DNA from: Thermoproteota archaeon
GTDB taxonomy: Archaea > Thermoproteota > Korarchaeia > Korarchaeales > Korarchaeaceae
DNA: 10,933 bases
Assembly (NCBI GenBank): GCA_011042755.1
Contig: DRBY01000047.1
Span: 1 to 10,933 of the forward strand
Reading direction: 5' to 3'
Below are positions 5,983 to 10,933 of the stretch, piece by piece; positions within the stretch are counted from its first letter, which is position 1; every line of letters starts with the position of its first letter. A model generated the notes under the pieces. That model was given only the letters and a program-made list of their open reading frames with translations, was not told where the DNA came from and did no database searches. Both the position numbers and the translations under genes were made by a program.

Positions 5983-7332
5983 TTGAGCACACCCAGTTGC
6001 TGGGGTGTGCACTTGGACCCCAGAGAAGCCTACGACAAGATATTCTCGCTCTTAAAGGAGCATCATGCTTGGTTTGACTCTTCCCTGCCGCTGATAGCAA
6101 GTGAGAACGTGACGAGCTACGCCGTGAGGGAAGCCCTGATCTCCGACTTCGGCCACAGGTACGCCGAGGGCTGGGTTGGCGAGAGGGTATACGCGGGGTG
6201 CAAGTACATCGATCAGGTAGAGCAGATCGCCATGGATCTAATGAAGGAGCTCTTCAGGGCCAAGCACGCCGATGTCCGGCCGATTAGCGGGGTTGTGGCA
6301 AATCTAGCCGTCTACACGGCTTTTACACAGCCCGGAGACGTGATGATGGCCCTTCCGATAACTAAAGGTGGGCACATAAGCATGGGGCCGCTCTACGGCA
6401 AGACTGGGACTAGGATAGGAGGCACCGCCGGAGCGGTGCACGGGCTCAGGGTCGAGTATCTCGCCTTCAACAACGAGGAGTTCAACATCGACGTCGATGC
6501 GTCGATTAGGAGGATCGAGAAGTACAAGCCCAAGCTGATAATGTTCGGAGCCTCTGAGATCCTCTTCCCACAGCCGATCAAGGAGATAGCAGACGCAGCC
6601 CACGCGATAGGGGCCCACGTCAACTACGACGCGGCGCACGTCGCTGGCCTAATCGCCGGCGGCAGGTTTCAGGATCCCCTGCGAGAGGGGGCAGACAGCA
6701 TGACGATGAGCACTCACAAGACGCTTCCAGGCCCGCAGCACGGGGCAATAGTGACGAACGACGACGAGAAGTTCGAGCTGATCAAGCAGGCATGCTTCCC
6801 TGGTCTGCTGAGCAACCACCACCTGAACGCGGTGGCGGCCCTGGCTGTAGCCCTGGCGGAGATGAAGGCGTTCGGTAAGGAGTACGCAGACCAGATCATA
6901 AGGAACGCCAAGGCTCTGGCCCAGGCGCTCTACGATCAGGGGTTCAAGGTGCTGGGAGAGAAGAAGGGATTCACAGAGTGTCACCAGGTTCTGATCGAGG
7001 TGGCGGACATTGGCGGCGGGCTGTGGGCTGAGAAGGCTCTCGAGGAGGCCAACATCATAGTCAACCGAAACCTCCTGCCGTGGGACATCAAGAGAGGTAG
7101 GAACTTCAGAGACCCTGGCGGCGTGAGGCTGGGAACCCTGGAGGTCACTAGGCTGGGAATGAAGGAGGGGGACATGGAGGAGATCGCCAAGTTCTTCAAG
7201 AGGGTCTTGCTCAACAAGGAGGACCCGAAGAAAGTCGCGAAGGATGTCGCCGAGTTCAGGAAAAACTTCAGGCACATTCACTACGCCTTCGAGAGCGCCA
7301 AGGAAGCCTACGCTTACATACGCCTCAGGTGA
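5983..7332 (+). CDS. glyA: Serine hydroxymethyltransferase
   Basis: This PLP enzyme interconverts serine and glycine and charges a tetrahydropterin carrier with a one-carbon unit in the cytosol. In the numbering from the TTG at 5983 (449 residues), IASENV is at 38-43, FGHRYAEGWVGERVYAGCKYID at 56-77, DAAHVAGLIAGG at 216-227 (D216 binds the pyridine nitrogen), and STHKTLPGPQHG at 243-254 with the Schiff-base lysine K246. Archaeal members use folate or methanopterin-type carriers, and sequence alone does not tell which. Family members usually start close to the PREAYDKI segment (residues 13-20), so the GTG at 6007 (VHLDPREAY) or the TTG at 6013 is at least as likely as the TTG at 5983. The first eight residues, STPSCWG included, look unlike family N-termini and are encoded by an inverted repeat. 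Confidence 0.96.
   Translation: MSTPSCWGVHLDPREAYDKIFSLLKEHHAWFDSSLPLIASENVTSYAVREALISDFGHRYAEGWVGERVYAGCKYIDQVEQIAMDLMKELFRAKHADVRPISGVVANLAVYTAFTQPGDVMMALPITKGGHISMGPLYGKTGTRIGGTAGAVHGLRVEYLAFNNEEFNIDVDASIRRIEKYKPKLIMFGASEILFPQPIKEIADAAHAIGAHVNYDAAHVAGLIAGGRFQDPLREGADSMTMSTHKTLPGPQHGAIVTNDDEKFELIKQACFPGLLSNHHLNAVAALAVALAEMKAFGKEYADQIIRNAKALAQALYDQGFKVLGEKKGFTECHQVLIEVADIGGGLWAEKALEEANIIVNRNLLPWDIKRGRNFRDPGGVRLGTLEVTRLGMKEGDMEEIAKFFKRVLLNKEDPKKVAKDVAEFRKNFRHIHYAFESAKEAYAYIRLR
5987..6010. repeat. Perfect 8-bp inverted repeat over the glyA start region
   Basis: GCACACCC at 5987-5994 and its exact complement GGGTGTGC at 6003-6010 flank an 8-base spacer. The right arm contains the candidate GTG start at 6007-6009. 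It could be a repressor-binding site at the transcription start or, if transcription begins upstream near 5979, an RNA hairpin masking the start. An alternative register (CACACCCA with TGGG-GTGTG, one bulge) is also possible. Confidence 0.5.
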
Positions 7333-7729
7333 TGGGGTCTACAACCTGTAAAACTCACACGAACTCTTCAAGAGAGCTGACGGCTGCGCTAGCACTAGAG
7401 GGAAATCTCTCCTCCGGTAATTTCTTCAGACGCTCAACATTTACGGACAGCTGTAAACTCTGCGTAGCATCGATCTAGGGTTAGGATTGCATGAACAATC
7501 GTCGTCATGAATGTCATGAACATAAGGCAGTCTAATCTAAAGGAAGTCTGACTGAATCAAACTTGAGAAAGAGACCCGATAGTTCAACGGGGATCCAAGA
7601 GGATCTAACTTATCCAGTGTGGTCGAGCCTGAGCGCCAGGGTAGCCTTCGACTCTCTTCTGCCGATTGAATTTGATTAGCATTGAGAAAAATATTGAGAG
7701 AGAACACAGGCCTTCCAATCAAAGGGCTG
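7333..7729. other. Gene-poor spacer between glyA and the zinc-ribbon gene
   Basis: This 397-bp stretch is the only long gap in the window and is visibly richer in A+T than the neighbouring genes. I find no tRNA, no C/D-box sRNA with both boxes, and no convincing protein. It contains a direct repeat GTCATGAA at 7504-7511 and 7513-7520, a small CAGTC/GACTG inverted repeat (7528-7532 and 7550-7554), a short CCCG/CGGG hairpin (7575-7578 and 7588-7591), and ATTGAG repeated at 7681-7686 and 7693-7698. A 48-codon frame starts inside the glyA stop as TGATG (7332-7478) but has an odd Ser/Thr/Cys-rich composition. The 3' ends of both flanking transcripts must lie here. Confidence 0.6.
7684..7698 (-). 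terminator. Possible oligo-T terminator of the zinc-ribbon operon
   Basis: On the minus strand this reads CTCAATATTTTTCTC, with five T residues at 7691-7687, about 40 bp past the zinc-ribbon stop codon. Archaeal termination often uses such T-runs without a stem. No strong hairpin precedes it. Confidence 0.35.
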
Positions 7730-7948
7730 CTAGTCTGGCTCATCTTCCTCTGGATTTGGATTTTCAGGACTCTCCAGTTCGACTTCTATTTCTGCGTAGA
7801 TGGGCCCCTCGTATCCGCAGTCAGGACAAACCCATATCTCGGGCGTTAGCCAGCCTGAGAAGGGTGAGATCCTGCGGAGCTTTGTGCTGCCGCACAGCGG
7901 GCATGCTCTAATTCTCCGCTGGCTACGCTTCTTCAATGTGATCACCAC
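7730..7948 (-). CDS. Small zinc-ribbon protein, unknown function
   Basis: This 72-residue protein is a basic N-terminal tail (KKRSQRRIR), one four-cysteine zinc ribbon and an acidic tail. The cysteines are C16-P-L-C19-G and C41-P-D-C44-G-Y-E-G, 21 residues apart. Residues 57-72 are mostly Glu, Asp, Pro and Asn. The pattern C-P-x-C-G-S ... W-V-C-P-x-C-G-Y-x-G recurs in small archaeal zinc-ribbon proteins of unknown role and fits nucleic-acid or protein binding. Four cysteines are too few for a RING finger. It is the last gene of a three-gene minus-strand operon. The GTG at 7948 overlaps the upstream stop by 7 bp. The next codon is also GTG (7945), and starting there gives the common 4-bp GTGA overlap, so that second GTG is the likelier start. 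Confidence 0.75.
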   Translation of the reverse strand: MVITLKKRSQRRIRACPLCGSTKLRRISPFSGWLTPEIWVCPDCGYEGPIYAEIEVELESPENPNPEEDEPD

Positions 7949-8724
7949 AATGGCGGCCCCGGCTTCCTCTCAATTCTTTCAAATCTCGGAGGCCTTGGAG
8001 ATATGGGGAGCTTTAGCTCCTTGACGCCGTCTGGGGTCATAACCACTAAGAAAGTCTCCGTGCCGAATCTTAGGCCAGCGACTTCTGCCGAGAATGTGTA
8101 GGGGTAGAAGAAGAACAGATCTTTGGGAACCGTTGGGTCAGAGGGCAGCTCTACCCTGATGCCCGGCTCTCCCTCCAGCAGGCCAGAGTCTCCGGCTGCG
8201 AGCGTCCAAGTGTACTCTCTCCTGTCTCCATCTATTTCGAGCCACTCTCTCACGCTAAGCTCGACTGTCACGTCCTCGGGCTTAACGTCACCAATCCTCA
8301 GTTTCCCCAAGATCTCGTCCCCAGGGTGGTACCTGGTCTTATCTAGGAGGATCCAACCCGAGTCTTTTGGAAGTCCTTCTGGCTGTTTCGGGAACACCTT
8401 GATCCTCACTATGGACTTGGGAAATAGCACTCGACCGCCGAGCCTGGGCACGCCAAAGGTCAGAGTCCACCTAACCTTGTGGGCCCGCGTCGAGATGGTC
8501 GGGGGCAGGTTCGGAGGGTACCTTATCTCAAATCGGCCGGGCCCTAGCCAGAAGCTATCAGAGTAGAGCTTGCGCGCGCTGGGAACCGTCTGCTCTTTCG
8601 TAAGCAAGAGAGAGGCAAGCCAAACCGAGAAGACGACGTATACCCTCTCGTCTTCAACTCGACCGACTATGGGCTCCCCTTGGGTAATAACAGCCCTCTC
8701 TATGCTCACTCTAGCCCTGGGCAT
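7942..8724 (-). CDS. Arrestin-fold protein (two beta-sandwich lobes)
   Basis: The 260-residue protein has no signal peptide or membrane segment and looks like two successive beta-sandwich lobes of the arrestin type. Lobe one contains ITQGEPIVGRV (13-23) and, characteristically, GRFEIRYPPNLPPTISTRAH (63-82) followed by KVRWTLTFGV (83-92), the F/Y-x-x-x-L-P-x-S then V-x-W/Y-x-L pattern of arrestin N-domains. Lobe two repeats the start with YHPGDEILGKLRI (132-144) and the end with VELPSDPTVPKDLF then YTFSAEVAGL (191-218). The tail after residue 240 is Pro- and Arg-rich. Bacterial and archaeal arrestin-like proteins are mostly uncharacterised adaptors, Spo0M being one example. The ATG is firm: GGAGGT lies 8 bases upstream, inside the last codons of the preceding gene, and the two genes overlap by 14 bp. 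Fold assignment is by motif only. Confidence 0.6.
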   Translation of the reverse strand: MPRARVSIERAVITQGEPIVGRVEDERVYVVFSVWLASLLLTKEQTVPSARKLYSDSFWLGPGRFEIRYPPNLPPTISTRAHKVRWTLTFGVPRLGGRVLFPKSIVRIKVFPKQPEGLPKDSGWILLDKTRYHPGDEILGKLRIGDVKPEDVTVELSVREWLEIDGDRREYTWTLAAGDSGLLEGEPGIRVELPSDPTVPKDLFFFYPYTFSAEVAGLRFGTETFLVVMTPDGVKELKLPISPRPPRFERIERKPGPPLW

Positions 8725-9358
8725 CGAGCACTACCTCCGCGATGTAGGTATCCCTAAGTATGTTTGGCTTCTTCAATACGCGAATTCCCTCGTAATCTGT
8801 CTTAAAGAGGTGAAGCTTGTGCTTCTTGGGATCTAGGTCGTGCTTCACAATCACGTCGCGGAGCTTGGCTATCAACCTGTTGGCCGTCTCTCTTAGGATC
8901 TTGTCCCTGCCAGGGCGCTTTTTGAACTCCTCCCGATAGAAGTCCTCGAGCTTGAGCAGGCTGTACCACCGGAGGACGAATACCACGTAGAGGATTGCTG
9001 TCGACGAGTAGAAGATCCAGGCAGACCACTCTCTGCCGCTCATCGAGAGGAGGAGACCTACCATGAAACCCAAGAGGGCTATACGCAGCAGGAGCCTCAC
9101 GACAAGGAACACGGCCGACCACTTTTTAGCCACCGGATCTATTGAGGGAAGGTTTATAACATAATCAGCAGTTTTTTCAAACTTTTTTCTCAAGCCTCCG
9201 CTGAAAACGTCTGATAATTCGCTGACCCTTCGATCGAGTACTTCTCTTAACCTCCTTAAATCAATGTTCCGGCCAACTCTGTAACCATCTGCTGCCTCTA
9301 TCAGAAAAGCTATATCTTCAGCAAGTTCTTTCTGGGGCTTCTTTCTACGGAAGACCAA
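8711..9358 (-). CDS. Two-helix membrane protein with cytosolic ends, unknown function
   Basis: I do not recognise the family of this 215-residue protein. It starts very basic (FRRKKPQK) and continues with a charged helical segment to about residue 75. Two hydrophobic helices follow at about 82-106 and 111-130, separated by the short SGREW turn. With positive residues on both outer flanks, both ends should face the cytosol. The C-terminal 85 residues are charged and helical, then end in a probable small domain with KTDYEGIRVLKKP (186-198) and a beta-like RDTYIAEVVLD. The TTG start is preceded on the minus strand by GGTGGTGAT, one mismatch from the ideal archaeal Shine-Dalgarno GGAGGTGAT, at workable spacing. 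It is the first gene of the operon with the arrestin-fold and zinc-ribbon genes, and divergent from the permease. A scaffold or sensor role is only a guess. Confidence 0.7.
   Translation of the reverse strand: MVFRRKKPQKELAEDIAFLIEAADGYRVGRNIDLRRLREVLDRRVSELSDVFSGGLRKKFEKTADYVINLPSIDPVAKKWSAVFLVVRLLLRIALLGFMVGLLLSMSGREWSAWIFYSSTAILYVVFVLRWYSLLKLEDFYREEFKKRPGRDKILRETANRLIAKLRDVIVKHDLDPKKHKLHLFKTDYEGIRVLKKPNILRDTYIAEVVLDAQG
8733..8738 (-). promoter_or_regulatory. Shine-Dalgarno site of the arrestin-fold gene
   Basis: The minus strand reads GGAGGT 8 bases before the ATG at 8724, within the final codons of the membrane-protein gene. It fixes the start and indicates translation of the second cistron from a shared mRNA. 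Confidence 0.7.
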
Positions 9359-9378
9359 GCCATCACCACCGTTCGCTT

Positions 9379-9413
9379 GTCATGATAAAGCCCTCACTAA
9401 AACGTTTCATGAC
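9379..9413. repeat. Paired GTCATGA/TCATGAC inverted repeat in the operon's promoter
   Basis: GTCATGA (9379-9385) and TCATGAC (9407-9413) are exact complements 21 bp apart. Each contains the palindrome TCATGA, and the two palindromes are 27 bp apart centre to centre. Between them, on the minus strand, lies CGTTTTAG (about 9397-9404), a possible TATA box about 40 bp before the TTG at 9358. The arrangement could be a two-site operator, or chance. Confidence 0.3.
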
Positions 9414-9441
9414 GACCGGTCAAGGCGTTTGGTCGAAAGAG

Positions 9442-9449
9442 TTTTAATA
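9442..9449 (+). promoter_or_regulatory. BRE/TATA promoter of the APC permease gene
   Basis: TTTTAATA is preceded by a purine-rich CGAAAGAG that fits a BRE. It predicts a transcription start near 9472 and a leader of about 50 nt, which is consistent with the Shine-Dalgarno-type GGGGGT found before the start codon. Confidence 0.6.
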
Positions 9450-9471
9450 TAGCCTCTTGCTAGGCACATCA

Positions 9472-9486
9472 GCCGTATTGTACGGC
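9472..9486. repeat. 15-bp palindrome at the predicted permease transcription start
   Basis: GCCGTA-TTG-TACGGC is a perfect 6-bp inverted repeat with a 3-base centre, placed about 26 bp after the TATA box. It could be a dimeric repressor's operator at the start site, or a hairpin at the very 5' end of the mRNA. Confidence 0.5.
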
Positions 9487-9508
9487 GTTAGTCGAACCTG
9501 GGGTTCTT

Positions 9509-9514
9509 GGGGGG
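9509..9514 (+). promoter_or_regulatory. Shine-Dalgarno-like GGGGGT of the permease gene
   Basis: The purine run ends 7 bases before the ATG at 9522. The earlier ATG at 9516 is followed at once by TGA in the same frame, so it cannot be the start. Confidence 0.5.
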
Positions 9515-9521
9515 TATGTGA

Positions 9522-10933
9522 ATGTCTGAGGCCCCGACCCTGTTCGTGAGGAGGGCTTCAGGGCTGGTCAGGACGGTGCGGCCGTTCACAGCCTTCATGA
9601 TCGTCTTCACGCACACCGTCGGCGGAGGTATTCACAAGCTGGCTATCATAGCTGCATACGCGCACCCTGACGCGTTCGTGCCCTACTCGTTCCTGGTTAC
9701 CGGTATAGTGGCCATGATACCCACCGCCCTAGTCTACACCATGCTGGGCTCTATGATGCCCAGGACCGGAGGAGACTACATCTTCATCACCAGAGGGCTG
9801 AGCCCCGCTCTCGGATTCCTGGCATCCTGGGGCTTCTGGTTCACCGAGGTTCTGAGCTATGGTATCATAGCTTGGTACAGCATTGACTTCTTCGTTAGCG
9901 CCGCGACGGCCGCCGGAATTGCCATGAACAGCGAAGCCTGGCTGGCGAGAGCCCAGTGGATGGCCAGCAGGCAGGGCCACTGGGTCTTAAGCCTGATCTT
10001 CGTGATAGTCTTCGGTGCGATAGCCCTGCTTGGAATGAAGATCTACGGCTGGATAATCAACGTCTTGGGAGTCATCGCGATAATCGGTTGTCTGAGCAAC
10101 CTGCTGATCCTTGGAGCCTGGGGAGCTAATACCATCGCTGGCTGGAACTCCATCTATGGCGCTGGCGCCTACGAGAAGATAGTCAACAAGGCGTTCGAGC
10201 TCGGGATGGCCGACGAAGACCTGCCCATCAAGGCCTTCACTTGGGGCGGCACAATGAAGGCCAGCATTGGCGCCATCTGGGCCTACATAGGAATCCTGTC
10301 GGCTGTGTTCGTTGGCGGAGAGCTAAAGTCCCCTGCCACTTCTCTGCTCGTCGCCCAGGTGCTCGGTACGCTCATCATAATGGCCTACTACATCGCTCTG
10401 CCCTTCTTGGTGTACGGCGCCTGGAGGGTGCCCGAGAGCGTCCTCGCCCAGGTGCCCGGCGCTCTGCAGTACCTGCAGTCCAAACAGATACCGACCGACA
10501 GAGTCTACTTCACCGCATTGTACGCGTACTTAATGGACAAGATAGGAACGGAAGGCGTGGCCTCCCTGCTCGGAGTGCCTGAGACCTGGCTGCTGCCGCA
10601 CAAGGTGATCACCAGCTTCACTATCCCGCTCGTGCCTAAGGGCATGGAGTGGCTCCAGGTGCTCAACGGCACCATAGTCGGAATTATCCTGCTGAAGGAC
10701 ATTCCGGCGTTCTTCGTCGTCGCCAGCAGGATGGTCTTCGCCTGGGCTTTCGACAGGTTCTTCCCGGAGGTCTTCGCCTCGGTCAACGAGAGGTTCCACA
10801 GCCCGCACTGGGCCATCATACTGACCATGATCGGCGGCATAGTCGGAGTCTGGCTGACCGCTCAGGGAGACTGGGCCGCTGCGGCGGACACGACCAACCT
10901 GTACCAGTTCGCCGTCATGATGGCCTCGCTTGC
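9522..10933 (+). CDS. APC-superfamily amino acid permease (3' end beyond window)
   Basis: The frame is open from ATG 9522 to the window end, giving 470 residues without a stop. It is a polytopic membrane transporter of the amino acid-polyamine-organocation superfamily, expected to take up amino acids or related compounds by ion symport or exchange. Signatures in order are a glycine-rich first-helix break THTVGGGIHK (30-39), the helix 2-3 loop MMPRTGGDYIFITRGLSPALGF (78-99), the helix-6 region IWAYIGILSAVFVGGELKSP (252-271), and ASRMVFAWAFDRFFPEVFASVNERFHSP (401-428), the SRxxxAxAxD family motif. Hydrophobic helices are evident at about 21-45, 53-76, 95-130, 153-172, 176-200, 246-264, 276-300, 383-405 and 428-446. 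The segment 301-375 between helices is unusually long and amphipathic. Substrate cannot be told from sequence. It is divergently transcribed from the arrestin-fold operon. Confidence 0.92.
   Translation, partial: MSEAPTLFVRRASGLVRTVRPFTAFMIVFTHTVGGGIHKLAIIAAYAHPDAFVPYSFLVTGIVAMIPTALVYTMLGSMMPRTGGDYIFITRGLSPALGFLASWGFWFTEVLSYGIIAWYSIDFFVSAATAAGIAMNSEAWLARAQWMASRQGHWVLSLIFVIVFGAIALLGMKIYGWIINVLGVIAIIGCLSNLLILGAWGANTIAGWNSIYGAGAYEKIVNKAFELGMADEDLPIKAFTWGGTMKASIGAIWAYIGILSAVFVGGELKSPATSLLVAQVLGTLIIMAYYIALPFLVYGAWRVPESVLAQVPGALQYLQSKQIPTDRVYFTALYAYLMDKIGTEGVASLLGVPETWLLPHKVITSFTIPLVPKGMEWLQVLNGTIVGIILLKDIPAFFVVASRMVFAWAFDRFFPEVFASVNERFHSPHWAIILTMIGGIVGVWLTAQGDWAAAADTTNLYQFAVMMASL

Noticed and set aside
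6649..7281. 210-codon frame on the minus strand opposite glyA
   Set aside because: It lies entirely within a certain serine hydroxymethyltransferase gene, its translation has no recognisable motif, and it reflects G+C-rich codon structure.
7575..7591. tRNA T-arm-like hairpin (CCCG, then GTTCAA, then CGGG)
   Set aside because: The stem is only 4 bp with a 9-base loop, and no acceptor, D or anticodon arms can be placed around it.
7681..7698. ATTGAG direct repeats as a possible CRISPR or tandem array
   Set aside because: Two six-base copies with no further units or regular spacing.
8123..8566. 147-codon plus-strand frame opposite the arrestin-fold gene
   Set aside because: Ser/Pro-rich antisense shadow. 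The minus-strand gene has a strong ribosome site and coherent beta-strand pattern.
10505..10840. Minus-strand frames of 111 and 92 codons near the right end
   Set aside because: They are antisense to the permease, whose frame is open for 470 codons and carries APC motifs.

Overview
The window looks like chromosomal DNA of a thermophilic archaeon, probably of the Thermoproteota/Korarchaeota side of the tree. The evidence is an archaeal-type arginyl-tRNA synthetase and serine hydroxymethyltransferase, a single-domain Mrp/NBP35 ATPase, TATA-like boxes about 25-27 bp upstream of start codons with little or no leader, heavy AGG/AGA/ATA codon use, many GTG/TTG starts and very tight gene packing. 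The exact phylum is inference. I see no insertion sequence, CRISPR array, tRNA or rRNA gene.

Left part (1-5926). The 3' end of a MobA-like molybdenum cofactor nucleotidyltransferase enters from the left edge and faces a minus-strand Mrp/NBP35 Fe-S carrier ATPase. Across a short divergent promoter region lies argS, then a Tat-signal metallophosphoesterase on the same strand. That gene meets a minus-strand pair tail to tail with a 4-bp stop-stop overlap. The pair is a MobB-like protein without a P-loop but with a 4Fe-4S site, followed through a GTGA overlap by the radical SAM enzyme of the AmmeMemoRadiSam group. Several genes of this part therefore concern Fe-S clusters or molybdenum/tungsten cofactor chemistry, although they are not one operon.

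Middle (5927-7729). A compact divergent promoter with a shared ATATAT box separates the MobB-like gene from glyA. A perfect 8-bp inverted repeat sits over the candidate starts of glyA. Downstream of glyA is the only long gene-poor stretch, about 400 bp, more A+T-rich than its surroundings. It holds only weak repeats, a doubtful 48-codon ORF and a possible terminator for the genes that follow.

Right part (7730-10933). Three overlapping minus-strand genes form an operon: a two-helix membrane protein with cytosolic ends, a two-lobed arrestin-fold protein, and a small four-cysteine zinc-ribbon protein. Divergent from it, behind a clear BRE/TATA promoter with a palindrome at the predicted transcription start, is a large APC-family amino acid permease that runs off the right edge. 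This permease has no stop codon in the window. The operon of membrane protein, arrestin fold and zinc ribbon beside a permease is the best candidate here for an undescribed system. Eukaryotic arrestin-related proteins act as adaptors on amino acid permeases, but any such link here is speculation from fold and position.
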